NCBI GenBank assembly: GCA_030065825.1
Contig: JASJCY010000037.1
Coordinates: forward strand, 1 to 33,781
Direction: 5' to 3'
DNA: 33,781 nt
From: Nostocaceae cyanobacterium
GTDB lineage: Bacteria > Cyanobacteriota > Cyanobacteriia > Cyanobacteriales > Nostocaceae
The notes beneath the pieces were generated by a model, which saw nothing but the letters and a program-made list of their open reading frames with translations, searched no databases and was not told the DNA's origin. A program made the translations under genes and the position numbers. This document shows positions 1 to 6,569 of the stretch, piece by piece (positions within the stretch are counted from its first letter, which is position 1; each line of letters begins with the position of its first letter).

Positions 1-1
1 C

Positions 2-193
2 TGTGGATACATAACCGATAGAGATGTGGCAGCAGGTCAAAATATCAGAAACCGAGGAATCAAACTAATTAGTACCGTTGGACAGACGGGAATGGAAACT
101 GCCTGTGCAGACGATCTACCGGGGGTTGGGGAAGCTCAACCTAGGCAAGTGTCGAAATCTCGTAAGAGAACAACCAGGAAATCTTCCAAGTGA
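2..193 (+). CDS. tnpB: IS605-family TnpB, C-terminal end (5' end outside window)
   Basis: The reading frame enters from the left edge and ends at TGA 191-193, giving 63 codons. It begins C-G-Y-I-T-D-R-D-V-A-A-G-Q-N-I, which matches the end of TnpB: the last zinc-finger cysteine followed by the D-R-D-x-x-A-A-x-N motif that carries the third RuvC acidic residue. The tail is basic (K-S-R-K-R-T-T-R-K). TnpB of the IS200/IS605 group is an RNA-guided nuclease whose guide RNA overlaps the 3' end of its own gene and the element's right end. The hairpin at 204-234 fits that arrangement. Whether the upstream part is intact cannot be judged here. It lies where pstB would often be found, downstream of pstA but on the opposite strand. 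Confidence 0.8.
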   Translation, partial: CGYITDRDVAAGQNIRNRGIKLISTVGQTGMETACADDLPGVGEAQPRQVSKSRKRTTRKSSK

Positions 194-203
194 TTGGAGG
201 AAG

Positions 204-243
204 CCCGCGCTATATTCGCAGAATTAGCGCCGGGAGGATGTCA
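204..243 (+). mobile_element. IS605-type right end, hairpin; likely 3' part of omega RNA
   Basis: Eleven bases after the tnpB stop there is an imperfect hairpin: CCCGCGCTA at 204-212 pairs with TAGCGCCGGG at 225-234, followed by AGGATGTCAC. IS200/IS605 elements end in subterminal hairpins instead of inverted repeats, and in TnpB systems this end is also the scaffold of the guide RNA. The exact boundary, about 243, is inferred from the motif and cannot be proved without an empty-site comparison. Confidence 0.6.
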
Positions 244-534
244 CTTAGTTGGGGATTCTTGCCATCCATCTACATAACAAAAACCATATTTTGGATGTTT
301 GACAATTGAACCTGACTGTCACAGAGGTTAAAAACTAGGGAGGCATTCTTAACCTATTTTGAGCTACCACGCAAAAGACAGTTCAGTTTAATTAGCTAGA
401 CAATGGTTTGGTCTTGAATTAAAAAGGTGGTAAATCTTCCTCTTCCAAGCCCCCGAATAGAATTAGGGAGTCAGTGACAATTATTTATGCATCTTATTCA
501 ACACAGATGAAATTTTAGGCTTAAATGGCTGAAT
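244..534. other. Gene-free stretch between IS605 end and pstA
   Basis: No open frame with coding character, RNA gene or strong terminator was found. A single CTTAACCT (349-356) resembles one half of a PHO box but has no properly spaced second copy and no suitably placed gene. If the upstream TnpB element is complete, the first bases here would be read as the guide part of its RNA. Confidence 0.4.
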
Positions 535-1431
535 TTAATAAGTTTTACGGTTAGTTGCCCAACGGGCGATAATGCTAGTGATTAGAACCATTAACACTAG
601 AATCAAAGAAGCAGCCCAAGCTAATGACTGTTGGTTATCATAGGGAGAAATGGCGAAATTAAACACCAAAACCGCTAGGGAAGCCACGGGTTGAAAGAAG
701 CCATTAAAGGCAAACTGGGAAAAGAGGGCAGTAAACAGTAATGGTGCTGTTTCTCCAGCTGCACGGGCAATCCCTAACATGGTTCCTGTAACAATTGCTG
801 GTAGAGCTGCTGGTAATACTACTAGTGCTACTTTTTGAAAGTTAGTTGCACCCAAGCCCACAGCTGCTTGTCGTAAGTCATCTGAGACTAATTGCAATGC
901 TTCATCCGTGGTGCGGACAATAATTGGCAGCATCAAAATTGACAAAGCCACACCCCCAGCTATGGATGAAAATCCCACAACTTTGGTAGCGACTAAAAGA
1001 CTATATATAAACACACCCGCAATAATTGAAGGCACACCGCTTAATACGTTAGTAGCAAAACGAATCCAACGAGATACCTTTCCAGAACTAAATTCTGTTA
1101 AATAAATCGCTGCCAATACTCCGAAGGGAACGCTAATTAAAGCGCCAATTCCCACCATAATAATTGTACCGAAAATGGCATTACGAAAACCTCCTCCCTC
1201 TACCAAAGGTGGGGGTGGTAATTCTGTAAACAACTCCAATCTAAAGCTACCAAAGCCTTTAATTGCAACGTAAGAAAGCACTGCCAGCAAAGGCAATAAA
1301 GCCAACCCTCCACATATGAATGCCACCACATTCATGACATTGTTAAACAAAGTCCGGGGAGAGGAGGGAGAACGACTGAGACTTTTGCGGACTAATTCCC
1401 CAGATGGTGGTTGTGAAAAGCTGGAATTCAT
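535..1431 (-). CDS. pstA: Phosphate ABC transporter permease PstA
   Basis: This 298-residue integral membrane protein is one of the two permeases of the high-affinity phosphate importer PstSCAB. It has a hydrophilic N-terminus of about 30 residues, then about six hydrophobic segments. The ABC-permease contact loop is seen in the stretch D-D-L-R-Q-A-A-V-G-L-G-A-T, which binds the ATPase PstB. It is the last gene of a minus-strand run pstS-pstC-pstA, 21 bases after pstC, so one transcript is likely. The ATPase gene pstB normally completes such operons, but it is not downstream here; an IS605-type end lies there instead. Identity is secure from family resemblance and context. Confidence 0.95.
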   Translation of the reverse strand: MNSSFSQPPSGELVRKSLSRSPSSPRTLFNNVMNVVAFICGGLALLPLLAVLSYVAIKGFGSFRLELFTELPPPPLVEGGGFRNAIFGTIIMVGIGALISVPFGVLAAIYLTEFSSGKVSRWIRFATNVLSGVPSIIAGVFIYSLLVATKVVGFSSIAGGVALSILMLPIIVRTTDEALQLVSDDLRQAAVGLGATNFQKVALVVLPAALPAIVTGTMLGIARAAGETAPLLFTALFSQFAFNGFFQPVASLAVLVFNFAISPYDNQQSLAWAASLILVLMVLITSIIARWATNRKTY

Positions 1432-1452
1432 AAAGTTGAAAACATTAAATTT

Positions 1453-2406
1453 TTATAGTCGTTTGACTTGCACAACTATTACTTCCGCCAAGATATTGAC
1501 TATTAAAGTTAGAACAAACAGGACTAAACCAGCGTACATTAAAGCTGAAACTTGTAAACCACTGGCTTCTGCAAATTGGTTTGCCATTAGTGAAGCAATA
1601 GAATTTCCAGGGGCAAATAGGGAAACATTGATGTTATTGGAATTACCTATTAACATCGTTACCGCCATTGTTTCTCCCATTGCCCTACCCAATGCCAGCA
1701 TTACAGCACTGACAATACCAGAAAAAGCTGCTGGAATTAAAACTTTTAAAATCGTTTCCCAACGGGTCGCACCCAATCCCACAGCTGCTTCACGCAGAGG
1801 ACGAGGTACAGAAGACAAGGCATCACGGGAAATGGCTGTGATAATTGGCAGAGTCATTACCGCTAATATCACTCCCCCTGCTAACATTGATGGTCCTCCT
1901 GTGGGGGAAGTACCGAAAAATGGCAACCAACCCAAGTAGGTATGCAACCATTTTCCCATATTCGTTAACAGAGGAATCAACACAAAAATTCCCCACAAAC
2001 CATAAACCACACTGGGAATTGCCGCTAATAGTTCCACTAGGAAAACTAATACCATTCTCACTGATAGTGGCAATAAATTCTCACTTAGTAAAACTGCAGT
2101 ACCAACGCCAACGGGTACAGAAATCAGCAAACCAATTAAAGAACTAACTATAGTTCCATAAACTTGTGGTAATACCCCAAAGTCATCTTTTACAGGGTTC
2201 CAAGCAGTTTTAGCTAAAAAATTAGCTCCAAACTCCTGCATGGCTGGCACCGCTTGCATACCAACCTGAATCGCTATCCACAATAAAACTCCGGCGATCG
2301 CCAGTGCAAAAAGTCGTGTTAGCCAAATAAAGCTACGATCCAGGGTTCTATCTAGTTGGGAACGGGGTTGAAATATAGATGTCACATTCTGGGCTGAGAT
2401 ATTCAT
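1453..2406 (-). CDS. pstC: Phosphate ABC transporter permease PstC
   Basis: This 317-residue membrane protein is the partner permease of PstA in the phosphate importer. A cytoplasmic N-terminus of about 30 residues is followed by roughly six membrane segments. The conserved coupling loop appears as R-P-L-R-E-A-A-V-G-L-G-A-T-R-W-E-T, close to the equivalent loop in PstA, and G-R-A-M-G-E-T-M-A-V follows as is usual for the family. It lies 245 bases after pstS and 21 bases before pstA on the same strand. The longer gap after pstS may allow separate mRNA levels for the abundant binding protein, although I see no clear hairpin terminator in it. Confidence 0.95.
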   Translation of the reverse strand: MNISAQNVTSIFQPRSQLDRTLDRSFIWLTRLFALAIAGVLLWIAIQVGMQAVPAMQEFGANFLAKTAWNPVKDDFGVLPQVYGTIVSSLIGLLISVPVGVGTAVLLSENLLPLSVRMVLVFLVELLAAIPSVVYGLWGIFVLIPLLTNMGKWLHTYLGWLPFFGTSPTGGPSMLAGGVILAVMTLPIITAISRDALSSVPRPLREAAVGLGATRWETILKVLIPAAFSGIVSAVMLALGRAMGETMAVTMLIGNSNNINVSLFAPGNSIASLMANQFAEASGLQVSALMYAGLVLFVLTLIVNILAEVIVVQVKRL

Positions 2407-2651
2407 TGATAAATTGAGCCATCAAATTAGAGAAAATGTGGGAGCGAACCACATTCTAAATTCAGTTAATTATTAACTGTTGAGTGTAAAAACATCGAAT
2501 TGTCAACAAACAAGCTATTGCGCATTTAATTTGCACGCAGGAAAAAGCCAGAAGCATTAGCAAAACCTAGTTTTATTCTTTTGACTTTTGTAGAAGCGTC
2601 AGCGGAACCTCTGCTCTTATGCGTGAATGCGTGATTTGCTTACTAAAGACC

Positions 2652-3794
2652 CTACTTAGCAGCAACAGCAATGTTGTAATCTGTTGAAAGTACATCAGCA
2701 GCGGCTGCCACTTTCTTGACTACGTTTTCTGGTAAGGGTACGTATCCCAGTTCTTTACTGACTTTCTGACCTTCAGTTAAGCCATACTCAATCATTGCTT
2801 CCATGGCTTTGGCTTTCACAGGATCGTCATATTTCTTGTAAGCCAAAATCCAGGTATAGGTAACGACAGGATAAGAATCGTTTCCTTCTGGATCTGTAAT
2901 AAAAGCGCGGAGGTTTCCTGGCAATTTTACAGCTGCAAGGGTTTGGGATGCCGAGTCATCAGTAGGAAGAATAAACTTGCCTGCTTTATTTTCCAAAGCT
3001 GCGACATTCAATTTATTTTGCTTGGCATAGCCGTATTCTATGTAACCGATAGTACCCTGACTTTGTTGAATTTGGGCAGTTACACCTTCATTACCTTTAC
3101 CACCAATTCCAGTAGGCCATTCTACAGTTTTACCTTCACCTACTTTGCTTTTCCACTCTGGACTAATAGCACTTAAGTGTTTTGTAAATACACCAGTGGT
3201 ACCACTACCATCAGAACGGTGTACAAAGGTGATTTTTTGGTTAGGAAGGTTAACTCCTTTGTTAGCTGCGACAATTTGCGGATCGTTCCACGTTGTAATC
3301 TTGCCCAACATGATATCTACGTAAACTTTCCGTGGCAAGTTTAACTCCTGAACTCCAGGCAAATTGTAAGCTAGTACCACGCTACCAGCAGCCATGGGCA
3401 GCAAAAGTGTGCCTCTATCTACCTTGTTTATTTCTTCATCCTTCATGGCAACATCACTGGCACCAAAGTCTACCGTACCTTGGGTAAATTGCTTCACTCC
3501 AGCACCGCTACCAACTGACTGATAGTTAACTTGCAGATTGGGATATTTTTTGTTTAAATCAGAAAACCAACGCTGGTATAAAGGAGCTGGAAAAGAAGCT
3601 CCTGCCCCAGTCAAGGTTACCTTTCCACCCAGATCCAGTTTTGTCGGAGCAGAGACGTTAGTAGCACTAGGAGTGTCACCATTGCTGGCAGTATCGGCTC
3701 CTCCACCGCAAGCTGCTAGACTAAATGCCAGTGCTAATACTGACATGGTTTTTGCCACTGGTGAATAATTTTTGATTCTGAAGTGAAAAAACAT
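2652..3794 (-). CDS. pstS: Phosphate-binding lipoprotein PstS
   Basis: This 380-residue periplasmic protein captures phosphate for PstCA. A signal segment ends in the lipobox L-A-A-C with C29 as the predicted lipid-modified residue, followed by a Gly/Asn/Thr-rich tether. The mature protein starts with the family signature G-A-G-A-S-F-P-A-P-L-Y-Q-R-W and contains Y-Q-S-V-G-S-G-A-G and H-R-S-D-G-S-G-T-T, the phosphate-binding loops of PstS. It is the first gene of the minus-strand pst group, and a PHO box lies about 60 bases upstream, which predicts induction in low phosphate through the SphS-SphR (PhoR-PhoB type) system. Confidence 0.96.
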   Translation of the reverse strand: MFFHFRIKNYSPVAKTMSVLALAFSLAACGGGADTASNGDTPSATNVSAPTKLDLGGKVTLTGAGASFPAPLYQRWFSDLNKKYPNLQVNYQSVGSGAGVKQFTQGTVDFGASDVAMKDEEINKVDRGTLLLPMAAGSVVLAYNLPGVQELNLPRKVYVDIMLGKITTWNDPQIVAANKGVNLPNQKITFVHRSDGSGTTGVFTKHLSAISPEWKSKVGEGKTVEWPTGIGGKGNEGVTAQIQQSQGTIGYIEYGYAKQNKLNVAALENKAGKFILPTDDSASQTLAAVKLPGNLRAFITDPEGNDSYPVVTYTWILAYKKYDDPVKAKAMEAMIEYGLTEGQKVSKELGYVPLPENVVKKVAAAADVLSTDYNIAVAAK

Positions 3795-3852
3795 GAATGT
3801 AATGTATAGTTGTGGTTATTTTCCAACTTAGCGCTTATAATATATAACCCCA

Positions 3853-3871
3853 AGGTAAAGAAAAGGTTAAC
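3853..3871 (-). promoter_or_regulatory. PHO box upstream of pstS
   Basis: Read on the minus strand this is GTTAACCT-TTT-CTTTACCT: two copies of an eight-base repeat close to the cyanobacterial consensus CTTAACCT, separated by three bases. That 8-3-8 layout is the known binding form for SphR-type regulators. A possible -10 element (TATTAT, minus strand, 3842-3837) lies ten bases further downstream, so the box takes the place of a -35 element, as in other Pho-activated promoters. Its target is pstS, starting at 3794. The divergent gene bioY is less likely, because it is over 200 bases away in the other direction. Confidence 0.8.
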
Positions 3872-4087
3872 AACAGGAAAGGAAAGTGTATTTTTTAGCT
3901 TAACTTTGCAAAGATTTTATTTTCTTCGCACTAGGCTAAATGTTTTTATTCAAAATTACCCAATAATTTAGGAAATAACTTTGAGAGTAAATATCGCTAA
4001 TTATAAGATTAAAGCATAGAATATGATTTTTATAATTTTCCCATGTTTTGCTATTTGATGAGAATATTTTCTATGAGTGTTTAGTAA

Positions 4088-4675
4088 ATGTTAGCTGTAT
4101 CCAATCAATTATTATGGTCTATGATTGGCTTACTACTAACGATAGGTGGCACCTTCCTAGAGGCATATGTCACCACCTTACCTTGGAGTTGGAGTAAGCA
4201 CGGAATTCATATTTTTTCCTTAGGTGTTCCCTTTCAAATTGGTGGGGTACTGTTAGTAGGTTGCTTAGGGGGTAAAAATGCGGGTGCCCTTTCGCAAATC
4301 GCCTATTTAGTCATGGGCTTAACTTTGTTACCCGTATTTGCCGATGGTGGTGGTGTTAGCTATGTGAAATTGTCTCAGTTTGGTTATTTACTGGGGTTTA
4401 TTCCTGGTGCTTGGATTTGTGGCTTTTTCGCTTTCAAAGCCAGACCTCGATTAGAAACACTGGCATTTAGTTGTATCTCTGGCTTGTTAACTATCCACGG
4501 TTGCGGTATTAGTTATTTAATTATCAGCAATATTTTTAAATTGCAAGATACCCAAACCCTGTCTTTAATGGAAGCTATTGTCAAGTACTCTTGGTTAACA
4601 CTACCAGGGCAATTAGCTGTAGTTTGTGCTGTTACCGTTATATCCTATGTATTACGACACTTAATGTTTTATTAG
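4088..4675 (+). CDS. bioY: Biotin transporter BioY
   Basis: This 195-residue, strongly hydrophobic protein has about six membrane segments. It resembles BioY, the substrate-binding S component of energy-coupling-factor biotin importers, especially cyanobacterial forms: G-G-G-V-S-Y-V-K-L-S-Q-F-G-Y-L-L-G-F-I-P-G-A-W matches the conserved substrate-side segment, and L-P-G-Q-L-A-V-V-C-A-V near the C-terminus matches the second conserved block. It is transcribed divergently from pstS and precedes lspA. No T or A component of an ECF complex is next to it, so it would work alone or share a module encoded elsewhere. No clear Shine-Dalgarno site precedes the ATG. Confidence 0.85.
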   Translation: MLAVSNQLLWSMIGLLLTIGGTFLEAYVTTLPWSWSKHGIHIFSLGVPFQIGGVLLVGCLGGKNAGALSQIAYLVMGLTLLPVFADGGGVSYVKLSQFGYLLGFIPGAWICGFFAFKARPRLETLAFSCISGLLTIHGCGISYLIISNIFKLQDTQTLSLMEAIVKYSWLTLPGQLAVVCAVTVISYVLRHLMFY

Positions 4676-4747
4676 CAGTCATTTGTCATTTGTCCTTAGT
4701 CATTTGTCCTTGGTCATTTTCTTTACCAATGACTAATGGCGAATAAC
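4676..4747 (+). repeat. Heptamer-type repeats (GTCATTT / GTCCTTGG) after bioY
   Basis: Short degenerate tandem repeats of AGTCATTTGTC type follow the bioY stop. The part GTCCTTGGTCATTTTC (about 4705-4720) and its continuation is, as a reverse complement, the same block as the repeat after apt (about 13618-13649). The two loci therefore carry one repeat family in opposite orientations. Such STRR repeats are typical of filamentous cyanobacteria. Confidence 0.75.
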
Positions 4748-4781
4748 TGAGAGGTTATTTATAAAGTAAACCTTAAGACCT

Positions 4782-5036
4782 CAGAAACCGGGTTTCTGGA
4801 AGACTAAGTACAATCAGGATTCGATACTTTACCCACAGAAACCCGGTTTCTAACTACTGGAAGACTAAGTACAATCAGGATTCGATACTTTACCCACAGA
4901 AACCCGGTTTCTAACTACTGGAAGACTAAGTACAATCAGGATTTGATACTTTACCCACAGAAACCCGGTTTCTAACTACTGGAAGACTAAGTACAATCAG
5001 GATTTGATACTTTACCCACAGAAACCCGGTTTCTAG
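4782..5036 (+). repeat. Four 61-bp tandem repeats with AGAAACCCGGTTTCT core
   Basis: Four near-identical units start at 4798, 4859, 4920 and 4981, spaced exactly 61 bases apart, each beginning GGAAGACTAAGTACAATCAG. They differ only by a few base changes. Each contains the 15-base core AGAAACCCGGTTTCT, whose arms AGAAACC and GGTTTCT are inverted repeats, and an extra core precedes the first unit. The array lies between bioY and lspA, about 70 bases before the lspA start. The same core is the basis of the 142-bp array at 33000-33781. Confidence 0.92.
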
Positions 5037-5106
5037 CTACACCCATACATTATAAATAGTCTAGTAACACGTCTCTAATGACTTGATAAATAACAAGCAA
5101 CTAACC

Positions 5107-5583
5107 ATGCGTTTAAAAAATCGCTTTTTCTGGATTGCTGCCTTAGTTTCTTTTTTCTTAGACCAAGTGACAAAATATTGGGTAGTGCAAACTTTTGACT
5201 CTGAAGGGACAACAATGCCCCTAATACAGGGTGTATTTCACTTCACCTATGTTACCAATACTGGTGCGGCTTTTAGTTTGTTTGCAGGGAAAGTAGAGTG
5301 GTTACGCTGGCTGTCTTTAGCTGTGAGTTTAGCTTTGATAGCCTTGGCATGGTTTGGTCCAGTGTTAGATTTTTGGGAACGACTGGGTTATGGTTTTATT
5401 TTAGGTGGAGCAGTAGGCAATGGCATAGATCGGTTTATCTTAGGTTATGTTGTTGATTTTCTTGATTTTCGACTGATTAATTTTCCAGTATTTAATTTGG
5501 CAGATGTTTTTATTAATATTGGTATTATTTGTCTGTTAATTGCGACTTTCCATAAAACACCCACTTCCCGCAAATCCCGTTGA
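5107..5583 (+). CDS. lspA: Lipoprotein signal peptidase (signal peptidase II)
   Basis: This 158-residue inner-membrane aspartic protease cleaves signal peptides of prolipoproteins such as PstS in this window. It has about four membrane helices and the family motifs N-T-G-A-A-F-S (51-57), G-N-G-I-D-R (104-109) with catalytic D108, and F-N-L-A-D (129-133) with catalytic D133. The ATG at 5107 (M-R-L-K-N-R) was preferred to a possible TTG at 5083, because the extra eight residues are not typical and the family starts near the first helix. It follows bioY on the same strand, but a 61-bp repeat array separates the two, so an independent promoter is possible. Confidence 0.93.
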   Translation: MRLKNRFFWIAALVSFFLDQVTKYWVVQTFDSEGTTMPLIQGVFHFTYVTNTGAAFSLFAGKVEWLRWLSLAVSLALIALAWFGPVLDFWERLGYGFILGGAVGNGIDRFILGYVVDFLDFRLINFPVFNLADVFINIGIICLLIATFHKTPTSRKSR

Positions 5584-5709
5584 TTTTTATCATTTATATA
5601 GGTACAAAAAAATGTAGAGACATTGAAAATGCAGGTGTTTCTACAGATTCAATATAGTTCTCTACAAAATCAAGACTACTACTACTCGACCAGATTAAGT
5701 CAAAAGATT

Positions 5710-6207
5710 TTAATTATCAGTGTTGATCTCATCAGTATTTTCTGGTGTTTCTAACTCCATGTTATTAGAACTGTCATTAATTGTGTCATCTGTTTGGGGA
5801 GTCATTTCTGCATCAGGAACAGTGGGCTGACTTTCCATATTTGTAGGATTATCAACAGGTGCAGGACTGGTTTCCATGTTGGTTGGATTCTCACCAGGTA
5901 CAACAGGAATGGTCTGAGTCTCTGGTGTTGTAGGTACTGTAGTCTCCTCATTCATTGGCTCTGAAGTATTTTGGGGAGTCTCAGTTTCCACAGAATTTGT
6001 TTCTGGTGCAGTAGTGTCCTCAAGCATGGTGGGCTTGGTTTCCCCATTGTCTGTGCAACGGGAATTGTAGGGAAAACGCTCGCACAAAATTTTCAGCACA
6101 TCAGATCGCATTTTTGTCTGTGCCTTACCTGATTCTGCAAAGGCAATATTGCTGGTGAATGCCACAGTTAGACCTGTAACAAGCAGAGCGATAAATTTAC
6201 CCTTCAT
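5710..6207 (-). CDS. Secreted acidic Thr/Pro/Glu-rich protein of unknown function
   Basis: I do not recognise this 165-residue protein. The start at 6207 is favoured because GAGG lies about nine bases upstream and because it begins a good signal peptide (M-K-G-K-F-I-A-L-L-V-T-G-L-T-V-A-F, then A-F-A before E). After it comes a short segment with two cysteines (L-C-E-R-F-P-Y-N-S-R-C), which may form a disulfide. The rest is low-complexity, rich in Thr, Pro, Glu and Asn, with an imperfect repeat P-T-N-M-E (E-N-P-T-N-M-E-T, D-N-P-T-N-M-E-S). A start at 6258 would add 17 residues before the signal peptide and is less likely. It is probably exported and disordered; no function is assigned. Confidence 0.7.
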   Translation of the reverse strand: MKGKFIALLVTGLTVAFTSNIAFAESGKAQTKMRSDVLKILCERFPYNSRCTDNGETKPTMLEDTTAPETNSVETETPQNTSEPMNEETTVPTTPETQTIPVVPGENPTNMETSPAPVDNPTNMESQPTVPDAEMTPQTDDTINDSSNNMELETPENTDEINTDN

Positions 6208-6569
6208 AAAATTTAACCTCGACACCAAGAGAAGTACTCCGCTCATTAAATCAAACAAATGCTTTTAGAAAATCTGCCCAAGTGAAGATGTATATTTTTC
6301 ATGAAGAATATATGGGAAAATGTAAAGAAATTGTGAAGTTCCTCCTACCTCAAGGATTTTCTGTGATTCCAACGTCAAGTTCATCAGCCTGCGGTTAAAT
6401 TGACAATCAACAAAAAAATTGCTTTATGTTGTTTGGTGACCTGATACAATCGGGAACCATAATCTTCTACTCACGTCTCCGGTAGGGTTATGAGTAAAAT
6501 GGTGACATAGCAGCACCACTATTAGCTGCCTACCCGATTTTCCACCTAAAACCTTGGTTACAATAGTCG
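6208..6569. other. Divergent promoter region between secreted protein and PBP genes
   Basis: This interval lies between two divergently transcribed genes. Two TACAAT hexamers on the plus strand, near 6445 and 6558, could serve as -10 elements for the penicillin-binding protein gene, but neither has a convincing -35 element. No hairpin, repeat array or RNA gene was seen. Confidence 0.4.

Noticed and set aside
349-356. Second PHO box near the IS605 end
   Set aside because: Only a single CTTAACCT half-site, no second repeat at the right spacing and no gene in a position to use it.
1316-1939. 207-residue plus-strand open frame over pstA/pstC
   Set aside because: It lies antisense to two clear membrane protein genes and has no recognisable domain; its composition is what the reverse strand of hydrophobic codons gives.
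4782-5036. Replication origin iterons
   Set aside because: Four 61-bp repeats without a replication initiator gene, DnaA boxes or an AT-rich unwinding site; the core is dispersed.
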